A stretch of DNA of 64,000 bases from Austropuccinia psidii (lineage: Eukaryota > Basidiomycota > Pucciniomycetes > Pucciniales > Sphaerophragmiaceae). The notes beneath the pieces were generated by a model that searched no databases, was not told the origin of the DNA, and saw only the letters and a list, made by a program, of their open reading frames with translations. How positions within the stretch are numbered: the first letter of the stretch is position 1; every line of letters starts with the position of its first letter. The translations under genes were made by a program, and so were the position numbers. Positions 1 to 12,210 of the stretch are shown piece by piece. The stretch covers positions 51,645,662 to 51,709,661 of the forward strand of contig JALGQZ010000001.1 of the NCBI GenBank assembly GCA_023105745.1, written 5' to 3'.

Positions 1-477
1 ATGATTCTAACAATTGTTTGTAATTCTTATAATCATTTTTACCCCTTGAACCACCCCATAAGTGAATTAAATCATCTTTCATCACTGTTAGCTTTGTCAC
101 TTTGTTTCCAAATTCACTCTGGTCACTTTTGGGCGTGTTTTCTCTTTAATAATATTTTTAAATACTCTGTTATTATATTAATTGCCTGCAGTTCTCTGCT
201 CAATTAATTCCAATTGAAATTAATCTTGAAGAAATCTCTTTGGTAGCCTTAAATATCTCTTGTAGAGTATTTTTGGATAAATTTTTATTGTTGGTAAAAC
301 AATAAACCTCTATAGCATTATTGTTTCATACTAATAAAATTAAAAAAATATAAACTGGCGTTTTTTCTCTTAAAAATTCTATTTCATACTATTTTTAATC
401 AATTTTTCCCTTAAACAAATTTTGAGGACAGGAAAAGTATTTGATTTTTAATCAAAGTTTCATATCCACACCTTACA
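1..477 (+). mobile_element. C-family LTR, 3' part (cut by window edge)
   Basis: This stretch is the reverse complement of the distal part of the LTRs of element C (compare 24162-24640 and 32422-32900), with the same ordered blocks, and it ends in CACACCTTACA at 477, which is the 3' end of that LTR type. It lies in plus orientation. The sequence after 477 is F-family LTR and not the TTTGGGGGCC primer region, so this is the outer edge of an insertion: a 3' LTR or a solo LTR. The left end and target duplication lie outside the window. It is visibly diverged from the C copies. Confidence 0.8.
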
Positions 478-906
478 CCAAGATTGTAAACCTTATTTGA
501 GAGATGAATATTTAATTCATTCTTGTTTGGCCTATTGTTGGCTCTGAATTATGTAATATTTTTTCTAGAAAATTTTTTCCAATACCATTGGATGGCCCTC
601 ATCAAGAGCTTCAGTTTGAACCCCCACATAGTGGGGCTCTGCCTTTTTTTCTTCTTTTAAGATGAGAGGTGAAAACTAAGGTTTATTCCTAGTTTGGACT
701 TTGATCTGGGAGGATAGATTTTTTATTCCTTTTCATATGGTTATGGGAGTTTTGTATTTGGGATAAGGTCACTTTCCTATTTGCTTTGGATGCATTTATG
801 ATCCATTTTAGCTGAGGTCACTTTTGTGGTTGGAATCTAGCTTTACCATTGTTTTATAGCAATTTGGTGTGATGCTTGTGCCCTGGGTTTGATTCACAGG
901 CTGACA
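478..906 (-). mobile_element. F-family LTR, 5' part, minus orientation
   Basis: Read on the minus strand this begins TGTCAGCCTGTGA at 906 and follows the same order as the plus copies at 2415, 40358 and 54431. It is the 3' LTR of the minus-strand remnant F2 and directly follows its integrase tail. A purine-rich tract (GAGAGAGGTTA on the minus strand) abuts it at 907-917. It is truncated at 477 by the C-type LTR. Confidence 0.7.
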
Positions 907-1562
907 TAACCTCTCTCTCAAACACAATTATTATTTATTAAATGGTTAAGCCCTCTTTTAAACTCTCAATTTTCTCAGGTCAAGCTTTTAATCTAGTATT
1001 GAATCTTGTGTAAATAATTTTTCCTTATCAGCTCTCTTGTTCTTTAACCTGACAAGGGAGTGTCTGTGGTCTTTTCCATTAAGTCTGATATTCTTCCCTT
1101 GTCCATGAGAGTACTCATTATTCACTATCTCCTGTGGTTTATGAGTCTTGCTCCTGGTAGAAAGCCTATCTTTCTAAGTCTGGGGGTAAGGCCTTATCAG
1201 ACTCACTAGGAATGCTGTATGTTTCCTAGAGAATTCTTCTATGATTCTACCCTCTACTGAATTCTTTACTATCAGTATCATGATGGTAAAAGCTCCCAAA
1301 ACTGAGTCTCTCATTTTCTTTGGTCCTTTACACTTTCTGAGGTTTAAGGTTGAGGCCATTACTTATTCTCCTGCTTAATAGTCAGGTTCTTCATAAATTT
1401 TGCCATACCTCTGTTCATTATATTCTTTTTCTTCAGCTATTAATCTTTCTGATTTTTCATAGGCCTTATTCCAAATTATATGGAAGTCTTCAGCTGTGAG
1501 GTGGATGGTAAAAATTCTGTTATTTAGGTGATCTGGTTGATGATTTTGTCAATTATTGTCAG
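907..1562 (-). pseudogene. Integrase C-terminal remnant (element F2)
   Basis: The minus strand shows a decayed Ty3 integrase C-terminus. Around 1174-1359 are blocks such as LRKCKGPKKMRDS and EEFSRKHTAFLVSLIRPY, which correspond to the [12 protein letters not shown] and [12 protein letters not shown] regions of elements C and E. The segment upstream (about 1380-1560) matches the IHPTA..F helix region, and the end (about 1020-1130) matches the IRLNGK..YLVRFKN chromodomain-like tail seen at 40160-40260. Internal stops are present. RT, protease and gag are absent: the coding part passes straight into LTR-like sequence at about 1563, so this is a large internal deletion derivative. Confidence 0.7.
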
Positions 1563-2414
1563 TATCACTGTATTTGAATGCTATTTAAATTTAGCACTCT
1601 GAGTGTGACACATAGAGAAATGTTGATATTGAGATTTGAAAGGGCTTTAATATGTTCCAAGAGTGTCTTTGAGTGCTACTGAAATCACTGGGTGTAGTAT
1701 TCAAAAATTTACCGACTTTAATAAAATACTCAAGTCATAAAAAACATTATTATACCTGATTATTTTTCAAGAGTAGAATTTAGGTAGCAATTTTACTACA
1801 TAGCAGTTCAAGTTAAGGATAGGAACTCCCCTTTGATACAGAGGAAGGGTCATTTTTCTCCTGAAAAGGTGTGGAGGAAGAATTTGAGCCCTGGCATGTA
1901 GAAGGGGTAAAGAAATTTCACTCCACAGGGTGGGCTGTGGCTTCTGCATCCCTGTATAGCCTTTATTGCGCGCATATGTGTTTTTGAAACCACATCTGGT
2001 CACCTTTTGAAAATACAGGGTGAATACTTTCATCTGGGGACCTTACAGGCATGTACTGATGTTTCAGATGTGTAGAATGCTGTACAGCACATATCTGGGG
2101 TCCTCTTATCACACTGCTTGCATTGTTGTATCACAATCACCTATTTCTATCTAGAATAAACTATAGAATGATTTTTAAACATAAACCTTGAGCTAATTTA
2201 AACTGAACAAAAGAATGATTCATTATTAATATTATGTTAATTAATCCCATATGATGAGGAATTGATTTCACATGATGAGAAAGTGATTGAAAATGATGAG
2301 GAATGTATGAAAAATTTTAAAAAATTTATTCCCCATAATTAGTAATTCATTCCACATTCTGAGAAATTCTTTCCATACAATGGGAAATTGATGGCTCATA
2401 ATTTGGACTTAAAT
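1563..2414 (-). mobile_element. F-family LTR, 3' part, minus orientation
   Basis: On the minus strand this resembles the distal part of the F LTR. The reverse complement of 1990-2110 matches 3260-3390 (GGTCCCCAGATGAAA and CCAGATGTGGTTTC blocks), and 1660-1960 matches 53830-54140. It is probably the 5' LTR of remnant F2. The stretch 2230-2400 holds imperfect repeats of a motif like ATGATGAGGAAT and is otherwise AT-rich. No coding region is seen. Element F starts at 2415. Confidence 0.55.
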
Positions 2415-3399
2415 TGTCAGCCTGTGACTCAAAACCAGGGCACAAGCATGACAGCCAGATACCATAAATCAATGGTATAGCCAAGATACCACCAAAAGAT
2501 GGATCTGAGACAAATCAGCTCAAAAGGTATCAAAAAAAAGAAGAAACTCACACCTTTCCAAATATACAAGTCCCATCACCATAGGACAAAGAACAACAAA
2601 GTTATTCCTGCTCAAAGTTGGTGAGCATAAACCTTAATTTTCACCTCCCATATAAAATACAGGGTAAGAGGTCTAACCCCATCAAATCTGTATTGAAATT
2701 AAAACTCTAAGTCAGGGATATCTAATGGTACCAGCCAAACTGAGCTAGCATCAGTATTGCAGAAGCTATGGCCAAATTCAGGCCAAATAAGGGTGAATAA
2801 AATATTCACCTCTCATCTATCTACCTTCTACAGTTTTAGTGTGAGATACCTAAAGTGGGGTCTTTTTGGAAAGAGGACAATCAGGGCTATCTTATGGTGC
2901 CATTCATTTCCCCATATCTCACCTAGAGCCAAAGCTATAAGGCAAACAAGCCCAATACAGCTTAAGCCTAAAACACGCATATGTCCAAAATTCTTGTACA
3001 TGGGATAACTTGGCCATATTTAATGATAACCATATCAAATGAGGTACCATTGTGTAGAACACATAAAGGGCTACACACAGAAACAATTTTGAGCTTTTTA
3101 TCTCAGAAACTGAAAAAGGTATGGCTGTTTTAGGGTCTTACTCCCACAGTTTGTCCAATACAGCCTTACCCTGGGATAATATCCCATAACCATGATTATG
3201 AGGTTTAAAACTGACAAAAAAGCTTGTTTTTACTTAAATATCTCATAGTTCATTCAATACTGGGGTCCCATACATGTTCTGTACAGAATCCTATGTGTCA
3301 TACACATCAGAATCAAGCTGTGTGGTCCCCAGATGAAAATTGTCACCATGTATTGGTGAAAACTGCCCAGATGTGGTTTCCAAACCACCTCTGAGCCCA
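2415..3399 (+). mobile_element. Element F 5' LTR, proximal part
   Basis: Begins TGTCAGCCTGTGACTC, the same start as the F 3' LTR at 40358, and runs colinearly with 40358-40756 joined to 51031-51610. It stops at 3399, where element A begins. The rest of this LTR and all F sequence up to the integrase zinc finger are missing; F resumes at 38984. A short ORF at 2757-3008 lies within the LTR and has no recognisable product. Confidence 0.65.
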
Positions 3400-5384
3400 T
3401 TTAAGGTTAGACTATGAAACAATAAGTAAAAATTACAGATATTTTACTTATTGTAGTCTGAATGTCCTTATAAATAAAGTGAATAAGATAAAAATGCTTA
3501 TAATAATAAAGAATTATTATAATTAAGGTGTAAAAAATTATTATATTACTAAATAAATAAAATAATATAATTTATATTATCAAAAAATAATATAATAAAT
3601 GAATATATTAATATATAATAACTAATATATTTTAAAGAACTTTATTATTGTTACCAACAAATAATAAAGGCATAAAAAAATGGTTTTTTATTAATAAAAA
3701 ACAATTAATAACAATAATGTTACTAATATTATGGTTATGAATTACTATAAATACTATTTATATTAATTAAAGAATTATTAAAAGCAATAATAAAGAGAAA
3801 TGATTATAATAAGAGAAAAAATCCCACTTTCTACACTTTGTATAATAATTTTGAATATTCTTTCACCAAATAATCTAAAAACATCTTTTTTAAATTGTAT
3901 TTACAATTAAAAATTAGAGATATTACAAATTTTCTTGATTCTACATGGATTTGAGATTTTTAAGAGAAATATAGGAAAAAAGTAGAACAATGAAATTAAT
4001 CACATCAAAAATGATGATTATAGTGAAGATTACCTTTGGTCTTTAATAATATAAAAGATTTATATATAAATAATAAAGATTTCATCTTTTTATTTAATTG
4101 TTTTAATGTTTTGATGCGTCCGAGGGAAAAATAGAGTAAAAAGAGCTCTATTTATAGTAAATACCTCCCTTCTAGTGTCCAGTAGGATTTTAGTAAACGT
4201 GTACAGATGTTATCCACTGTAAATGATCAATATTTTAAGGTTGAATGATGATTATGTGATGATCAAACCATCTTATCTCATTATTACGTCATTATTTAGT
4301 GTTATCACTATAACTCTAAGCTTGATGACATCATAGGCTTGGCAGAAGCCTGAACATCCTGCATTTTATTAGTATTAATCATAATCTGATAGTATTCCCC
4401 AGTTTTATCACCTATATAACCATAAAACTTGAAATAGGATTACAGTGAGTGACCATAAATGATCAAGTTTAAGCTTAAACTTTGATCATTAACAATTTTT
4501 GAATTTTACACACTAAAGCTATTCTGAGAGTGGATTCTGATAGCTTCGCATGTCCATATTATACTGCCAAGGTAATTTCATTAAATCATCAAAACTCTAT
4601 TTTTGATGATTTTTCTTGTAGCTCATCTTTTCTTTTGAAATTTTATATTTTAAACTTCAAACCATGATTTCAAGGGGTTATGCCTTGAATATTATAATTA
4701 AAATTACATCATTCCTCACGAATGAGCTAGTAGAATCTGACTGTCTATTCTTTTAAGTTTGGACCACTTTCACAACAAAGTGGTCAACAGCTTCATTGAT
4801 TTTAATCAATAATCCATTACAAGTTTTCATGTTGTTTATAGCTTGTAAAATAAAGTTCATATCTGTGTTCTTAAAGTAATTACGTGGTGAATTTGTTTTT
4901 GGCTTATCTCTCTATCCTGTATATTTCAAGAGATCTTAGCTAAAAACCATGAATATATGTGTTGACCAAAAAAGTGCATATATTCAGCTTAATTCCTTAA
5001 ATATTTACTTTAGCTATTAGCTTCATGATTGTTTTATGTGTAATTGGGTATGGAGAATCTAATGGTACAATTTATTTCACATGTTGTTTCATTGGCTTCT
5101 GAGTTAAATGAGGTTTTATTCCTTTTTTAAGGTATTATTACTTATTCTTCAGTAATTATTGACTTTTCAGATATTCCATAAAAATGACATATGTGTATTT
5201 TACCATGAGGAATCTAATGGTGTAATCCTTTCCACATGGTTACTAATTAGATTCTGCTTTAATCCAGATTTTTTACTTATTTATAGCATTTTTACTAGTC
5301 TTTGAGATGATTATTATAAGTATAATTATTACAGAAATCTTTTGAGACCTTTTTGGATATGTGGTCATATCTCAAAGGCTCACA
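3400..5384 (-). mobile_element. Element A 3' LTR
   Basis: On the minus strand it begins TGTGAGCC at 5384, next to a purine tract (GGTGGTAGGGAA, 5385-5396), and ends near 3400, where TTTAAGGTTAGACTATGAAAC is a decayed version of the C LTR edge TGTAAGGTGTGGATATGAAAC. Length about 1985 bp, close to the E LTR (1923 bp). It contains a very AT-rich, low-complexity tract (about 3460-3800). It carries no coding sequence. The right border is firm; the left border rests on similarity alone because the terminal TG is mutated. Confidence 0.65.
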
Positions 5385-5401
5385 TTCCCTACCACCAAAA
5401 A

Positions 5402-5418
5402 AGATTGTACCACAATCT
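5402..5418. other. PPT-proximal hairpin of element A
   Basis: A perfect 7-bp inverted repeat, AGATTGT / ACAATCT with a 3-nt loop, starts 17 nt from the LTR edge. Elements C, D and E have hairpins at the same place with different stem sequences (see findings). Confidence 0.6.
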
Positions 5419-7140
5419 GATATAGTTAATTAGGGTATCATCCACTTTCCTAGCTCTTCAATAGACGTTGTTAGTCTTGAAGCTCAATAATGCCTGATTT
5501 TTCTATTCTTTAGGCTTTCTTTAATTTCTGAACCTTCTTAATAGTTTATCAGCATTTTTTATATCCTTATCAAGTAGCAATTCATCTTCTTTAGTTGGAT
5601 TTTTATACCTCACAAGTTATTCCCTTTCTTTTTTGTTTCTTGTCCTTCTCTCTTTAAGGACTTTCACAATTTTCATTTCTTCTCCTACTTCTAAAGGGGG
5701 TATTTCAAGTGGGGGTTTATTTCTTGGTGGAAATAATTACTTTTCACTTGAGCTGTAAGCTTTTATCAGACTTACAGGGAACGCTGGGTGTTTGTTCATT
5801 AGTTCGCCTGTGAGCTCCAATTGCACAGCTTTAGGTCCATGTAGTGCTTTTATTATCAATGGTTCTGCAAAGGAATCTTTCAATCTCTTTGGGCCTTTTA
5901 TATTATTGAAATTTACAGTTGTCACTAGGACCAAGTCTCCTATTTTGAAATCAGTTGGCTTATGGATTTTATCCCATTTTCCTTTTGCATATTTGAAATA
6001 ATCTTGCATACATCTGTTTGCATGGTGTCTTGCTTTGCCAAGCATTATTTTAAAACTACTTGCTGTTGGGTGTATATCCACTAAGTCCTTTTTGAGGGTA
6101 TCATAAGGGAATCTCCAATTCCAGCCTTTTTCTATCATTGCAGGTGTCTTTCCAGTTGAAGAATGGATTGATTTTCTATATTCCATTTCAAGACCTGGTA
6201 CTAATGTAGACCAATCATGGGTAAAACCTTCAGAATCCTTGAATTCTAGGCCATAAGCACAGAATCTTCTGATCATGTCTTCTAGTGTCTGTATCATTCT
6301 TTCCACTAGATAATCAGTTTGTGGGTGGTAAGCTGTTGAGAATGATAGTTTTGGTCCAACAGGTTATGGAGGTTTGTCCATAATGCTGAAGTGAATTTTG
6401 GGTTTTCTATCACTTATGATGTTTTGGAATAAGCCTGTGTGGCTAATAGCTTTATTCCATATCATTATGGCTGTGTCCATAGCTGTATAATCCTTGTGAC
6501 ATGGTAAAAACATTGGAGCTTTACTATATTTGTCAGCTCATACTAGGCAAAAATTTTAACTTCTGTCTCCTTCCGCAGGTAATGCTGTTACCCAATCCAT
6601 ATGAACTATTTCCCAAGGTGATTTTGGTTCTTGGATTTGGATCATCATTCCAAATTTCTTACCTGTGGCTCTGTTTGCATTTTGGCATCTGTCACAGGTT
6701 TGGCAGTATTCTGAAACATCTTTCTTCCAATTTTGCCACCAAGAGCAGGATTTTACCCTCTCTAGTGTTCTGTCTTCTGAGTGATGTCCAGCTGCAACAC
6801 TATCATGACATTCATGTAGTATAGTGTTTATTAGAACTCCATATGTTAAAGCCATGACACATGTGTGTTTAGTTCTATGGTAAAGGATTCCATCAAGGAG
6901 GTGGAATCTTCCTCCATCATATGCTTTTATCCATGTTTCATATAGTTTCGATGAAAGTGATGGGTCTTTACAGTCTTTCATTAGGAGTTGGTATAAGATA
7001 TGGCAGTTTGTATCCATTTTATAGCTTTCCTTAACTTTGCTAAAGAATTCTGTGCCTATATCTGTTACACATATGCCTTCTATATGGTGCTCTTCCTGTG
7101 GTACCCATGCTGGATTTTCAGGTGTATTTTGTAGAGAACA
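5419..7140 (-). pseudogene. Element A integrase, decayed
   Basis: Minus-strand Ty3 integrase. The zinc-binding region lies at about 6640-6830 ([15 protein letters not shown], then CQTCDRC, the HHCC pattern). The catalytic core starts at about 6565-6600 (HMDWVTALP), and a conserved block around the catalytic Glu region ([20 protein letters not shown]) follows near 6240-6306. The C-terminal part is open at 5737-6300 ([32 protein letters not shown]), followed by a decayed chromodomain-like tail ending near 5440 (LLRRFRN). Stops and frame breaks around 6306-6556 separate the parts, so no active enzyme is expected. Closest relatives in the window are C and E. Confidence 0.85.
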
Positions 7141-8570
7141 TCTGCTAAGACCATCTGCATTTTTATGGATATTACCAGATTTATGGAATATAGTCATATT
7201 TTCTTTATATTTTTGGATGGCAATTTGCCATCTTAACATATGTCTATTTGGGGCTTTCATGTTTAATAAAGATTTTTCAGCATTTCAATCTGTAATTATA
7301 TAAAACCCTGTCCCATCTAAATAATAGTGTAATTTTTTCAAATCCCACACTATGAAGAGACATTCCATTTGGCTTAATGCACACCTTTCTTCTGTTGGCT
7401 TTATTTTTCTTGAAATGAAGCAAATTGGTCATTCAACAGGTTTGTCATTGATTATTTGTGTCTGGTGTAGTGCAGCACCTAGTCCTTTTCCACATGCATC
7501 AATTTATAGCTTAAAGGGTAGCTTCCAATCTGGCATTAGAAGAAATGGGGCATTTGTTAAGCAATTTTTCAATTCTTCATATGCCTTAACTCTTTCTTCA
7601 GTCATTTCATAGATGGTCTGTTGGTCACAGAGCTTATACAATGACTTAGAGATTCTTGCAAAATCTTTTATATGCTTTCTGTAATAACCAGTAAATCCTA
7701 TCAATGATTGCATTTATTTCTTACTTTGGGGCATTGGTTTCAATAGTACTGCTGCTACTTTGTTTTTGTCTATGCCCAAACGTAGTCCAGATACAACATG
7801 TCCTAGTTATTTCAGTTCACTGTATTCAAAATGACACTTTTTCAGGGAGATTTTCATGTTTACTTGTACTATTTTTTGCAATACTCTTTATAGTCTTGAT
7901 AAGTGACTGTCCCAAGCCTCTGAGCAAATTATGATATAATCAATATAAAAATTAGCCATCCTTCTGATATTTATTCAGGAAATATGGTATTCATCATCCT
8001 TTGGTAATGGGATGGTGCATTTTTTAAACCAAATGGCATTCTGAAATATTCAAAAATTCCGCAGTGAACTGTTATGCTTAGTAGTTTCTTGGCATTGTCT
8101 GTTAAGACATTTTTATGAAAGCCTCTTATAACATCCATGGCTGTGATAAACTTACCCTTAGATAATTGCTTTAACTCCTCATGGATTCTGGGTATTGGGT
8201 ATCTGTCAGGGATAATATAGGTGGTTAGAGCTCTAAAGTCCCCTACCATCCTTGATTTTCCATTATTCCAAGTTATAATGACAGGTGTAGTGACCTCTAT
8301 ATGTCCATTATGTCCTAGTTTACTTAATACTACAATGTCCATTAGTTCTTTAATGTGTACCTCTAAAGCTTCTCTAGCTCTTGGGCTGGCTGGATAAGCT
8401 GGTCTTCTTAATAGAGGTGGATAAGGTTTTTCTACATTAAGGATTATGTCTACCTCATGTCCAATTATGGCACCTAGTGGTTCCTTGTCAGTTTCAAAGG
8501 CATTTTTATATTTAAATAAGATTTCAATCAATTTTTCTTTCATTTTTACAGTCAATTAATGATTGAACTC
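7141..8570 (-). pseudogene. Element A reverse transcriptase / RNase H, decayed
   Basis: Minus-strand RT starts about 8555. The RT finger block ([19 protein letters not shown]) is near 8350-8420, the [18 protein letters not shown] block near 8190-8260, and [19 protein letters not shown] near 7990-8045. The catalytic YIDD motif has become YIDY at 7936-7947 (second Asp lost). The RT connection ([16 protein letters not shown]) is at 7650-7713. RNase H follows in pieces up to the [12 protein letters not shown] and NADGLSR blocks (about 7140-7260). Several stops and frameshifts (near 7260, 7500, 7720 and 7960) break it. Confidence 0.85.
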
Positions 8571-9288
8571 TGCCTCTTTTAACTGTTCAGTTATAAAAAA
8601 ATTCATTTCTGGGCTTTTTTCTTCATTCTTGACAACTGTAATTTGTCTTTAATTTTTAATAAAGCCAGATTTTTGTTTTTTATTTTCTCCTATGGCAAAA
8701 TATCCATCTTTTTGGTTAGAGATATCTATGCCACAAATTGACAAGTAGTCATTTCCAAGTATAAAATGGTTACTAGTGCAGTTGTCCATTACTACAAATT
8801 CTACTTTCAATCAGATACATTGTGAAGGATGAGGGAGTATGAGTGTTAAGTCAATTATTCCAAGGGGCTTCATGCTTTCACTTGCACTACTAACCTTGAC
8901 TCCTTGTATTTGTATAAGTTTTCCTTCCCAATTTGGTAGAATTGTTTGCAAAAAACATTTACAAACACAGGTACAATATGCTGCTGTATCTAAGTTCACT
9001 TTTGCCTCTTGGCTTTCCACCATGAAAATACTTATACTTGATTTTCCAGCTGTATATCCCACCCATTTTGCTGGTTTGGTTCTATACAATTTAGCATCTT
9101 GTATGTTTGTGAGGTTTGTATCAGATGTTCCAACTTGTGGTAAGTTTTAATTGACATCCAGTACGTCATATATTAAATCAATATTATTAATTGGTGAATT
9201 GATTATATGAATTTCATCACTTTAAGAAGTTTCTGGTTGTTCAGTGTCTTTTTCAGAATCGGATTCTTCTTCTTTATCATTGTGGTCC
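8571..9288 (-). pseudogene. Element A aspartic protease region, decayed
   Basis: The minus strand of 8811-9089 encodes the protease segment: KGYTAG-like (VGYTAGKSS), NLDTAAYCTCVCK in place of the DTG active site, and the SASE.MKPLGI block seen in C and E. The catalytic motif reads D-T-A rather than D-T-G. Upstream (about 9150-9288) is an acidic linker, which is interrupted at 9288 by element B and resumes at 18522. Confidence 0.75.
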
Positions 9289-10048
9289 TGTAACAACCAT
9301 CCATCAGGGGTAAGGGTATTCATTCATACACCCACTCAAGCATCTCAAATCAGCAGATCCAGCACTTGTATCAGCATTCAGTTTCAGCAATCTTCATTCT
9401 GAAACAGTTATACAGCTTGGTACCTCAATACAGCCTGTCAATACCTGTACAGGTTGGATTCACCCAATACAGTTTCAATACACCAGTATGAAACTGTATG
9501 ATCACTCAAATACACCACACCTCTTTTACAGGCTATGTACAGCTGTACAGGACCTGTATTGGCCAGACTCAATTCAATCATCAATTATTCTCATGAAAAT
9601 TCTTCCTTTGGATTAAGGCTGGTGATTCTCACATATACCAGCCCCTCTTTCTCCCCCCTGGGGACTTTTCCCCAGTTAATTAATTTAGTTTATTTATTAT
9701 TTTATAAGTATTCTTATCCTTATTTTGGGTATTATAGTTATTTAATTTTAAGTTAGTCTTTGCTTTTCTTTCTTTGCCTGTACAGTATGAATTGGGTGGC
9801 CATATACTTATTAACCCTTCTCTTTCCATTCTGACAGGTTGAAACAGTGGACTTGGACTTGTTTGTTGTTGGCTCTTCTATTTCTTATTCTTATTTCTTT
9901 GTTGCTGCTTTTCTCATATCTTTTATTATAGTAATTCATTCCTCATACTCTTAGTGTATTCCATCTTTCCATATCCTTAAGCCCTCCATAAGTGAGTCCC
10001 GGCTTACTGAGTGCCAGGCCCTCTTCACTTCAAAGAGCCCCGGTGACA
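9289..10048 (+). mobile_element. Element B 5' LTR
   Basis: A 760-bp repeat matching 17761-18521. It starts TGTAACA and ends GGTGACA at 10048. It contains a perfect inverted repeat (CTGGGGA / TCCCCAG, near 9658-9676) followed by AGTTAATTAATTTAG; the same hairpin and AGTTAATTAAT block recur in the G LTR and in the solo LTR at 58775. A small ORF at 9535-9756 is only an LTR artefact. Confidence 0.92.
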
Positions 10049-10848
10049 TTAAATTAATTAACTCATATTTGATTCTTTCTTTTCATTCATTGATATTCAT
10101 TTCTCTCATTCATCAATTATGATCTCTTTTATGACTTAATGATCTTTAATGATTATGATTTTTCTTTCTCATCAATTTCATCTCATTCATTTCATTCATA
10201 TGAAATTGATTCTTCTTCTTTCTTAATCATTGCTGACCTCTTCACTCACTTCATTTCATTTTATCAAATCAAATTTTCTCTGTGTTCTTATTCAGGTCTT
10301 ATTTGGGATTGAATATTGGTTTAATTGATTGGATTATTTCATTGGGATTCATTGGTTTATTGATTCAGCGGCTCAGGATTCTTATTTGGATTGGATTGAT
10401 TGATTCTGACTTCTCAAGATATTGATTGATCCTCAAGAGCTGATTTTGATTATTGATTGACTTTGAATCCTCAAGATATTTTATTGATCCTCAAGAATTG
10501 ATTTTGATGATTGACTGATTTTGACTCATCAAGATATTGAATTGATTTCTGAAAATTTTGAATTGATTGATTGATTCCTCAAGACCTTGATTTCATATTG
10601 AAGACACTGATTTATTGATTGATTGATTATTGATTGAATATTGATTGATTGTTGATTTACTCAAGATTATTGATATTTGATTTGAATTGATTTTTGATTG
10701 TTGAATTGATTTGACTGTTGACTGAATTTGATTTCACCTCAAGATTTGAATTGATTCCTCAAGATTCATCAAGGTTTTATTGTGATTGATTTGGCCAAGT
10801 TTTGATTTCTGCTCTCATACCATCAAGTTTATTTCATCTTTATTCAAA
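10049..10848 (+). other. Element B untranslated leader, TTGAT-rich
   Basis: 800 nt between the LTR and the gag start without a coding region. The stretch 10300-10760 is dominated by imperfect repeats of TTGATTGATT and TCAAGATATTGATTGA units. I see no clear TGG primer site next to the LTR, unlike lineage 1, so the priming mode is unknown. Confidence 0.6.
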
Positions 10849-12210
10849 ATGCCAGTTCAGCATAGCCCCCCAGCCAAAAATACTAGATCCCAAAGAATTC
10901 AAGCTGTTCTTGCTCCTACAGCAATGGCTCCTCTTGACTGAACACCATGAGTTCATCAACTGAGTGAAAAATTGGACCGAGGACCACCAATGGAAGGAGC
11001 AGCACCCTTAAGAAGAGGTGGAATGAAATCTAGAAGATCAAGATCTTTCTCTGAACTTTTGGGTGGCTACCCTGGCATGTCTGAAGGTGCAAGAGCAAGA
11101 CAAGGGGAATTTGAAGATGAAGAGGGGGAAGAGTCTGTGGAAGAGGAAGATTCTGGGGAAACTGAAGTGGCAGATGCCTTGGCAAATACTCCAGAGGTGC
11201 CTCAGGGTTCTAATCTAGCCCTTTCTAGTCAACCTCTTGTCTCTCAAACTGATCCAAGTCTCCTCAAGATGATGGAGCAGATGACTCAATTCATGGGGCA
11301 ACTCGCTTAAGCAGTTGCTCCCAGGGACAATTCTAAAGCCCCTACTTTCAAGACTCCATCCATGAAGGCACCTGATCCTTTTGATGGTACTCAAGCTCAT
11401 AAATTGAGAGGATTTATCCAATCCTGTCAATTAATCTTCCATAATGATCCAGCAAATTTCTTCTCTGACAGGAATAAAGTTCTTTACTCAACTTCTTTTC
11501 TCACCAGTAGAGCTGGAAAGTGGATTGAACCCTATCTCTCAAATATTTCCAATGAAAACCCTTCCTACCTCCTCAATAATTGGCCATTATTTGAATCTCA
11601 ATTATTCACTCTGTTTGGTGACCCCAATGAAGTCAGGAAAGCTGAACAAGAGTTGGACAATTTGAGGATGAAGGAGAGTGGTCATGTTTCCTTGTACATT
11701 GCAGATTTCAGAAGCTTGATGTCAAGAATTGGAGATTGGGGGGAAAGAGCTTATATCCATGTTTACAGAAGAGGATTGGGATCAAGATTATTGGATCAGT
11801 TGGCTTCTCACCCTGGATCTTTTGATACTCTTCAAGAACTTATGGATGTCACTTTAGAATTAGACTCAAGATATCATGAGAGGCAAAAAGAAAAGGGTGG
11901 AAATCAAGAGAAGAAGCCTCCAGTCATGGGATCCAATCAATCTAGGCCTCCTCAAAACTCATCTTCAAAGAGGTCTCATCAGAAGACGAATAAGAAGGGC
12001 GAGCAATTTCAATCTTCAAAGGACAAGCCCCATGCTTCTCTCCTCAACAAGGACAATAAATTAATCGGTTCTGAAAAGGAGAGGAGGATCAGAGAGGGGT
12101 TGTGTACTTATTGTGGTGGAAAGCACCCAATTGAAAAATGCTTCAAGAGACCTCAGAACAAGCCTGGGTCATCATCAAGAGGCTTCCTTAGCAATCAGGG
12201 AAAAGCCTGA
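10849..12210 (+). pseudogene. Element B gag
   Basis: Gag in one frame from ATG 10849 to TGA 12208, with an acidic N-terminal part (EDEEGEESVEEEDSG), a capsid-like part (11362-11860; PDPFDGTQAHKLRGF, LFTLFGDPNE, GHVSLYIADFRSLM) and a C-terminal CCHC zinc knuckle (CTYCGGKHPIEKC, near 12107-12145). It is broken by three stops: TGA 10939, TGA 10948 and TAA 11308. Two look like CGA-to-TGA and one like CAA-to-TAA changes. From 11362 on the frame is open and matches the G copy (63118-63966) almost residue for residue. Ends at the frameshift site described separately. Confidence 0.85.

Noticed and set aside
3460..3800. AT-rich tract as a replication origin or centromere signal
   Set aside because: It lies inside the element A LTR and shows only simple TAATA-type repeats; nothing specific to an origin is visible.
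10300..10760. TTGATTGATT-rich tract as a satellite or CRISPR-like array
   Set aside because: Units are irregular with no constant spacer or repeat length; it is low-complexity leader sequence of element B.
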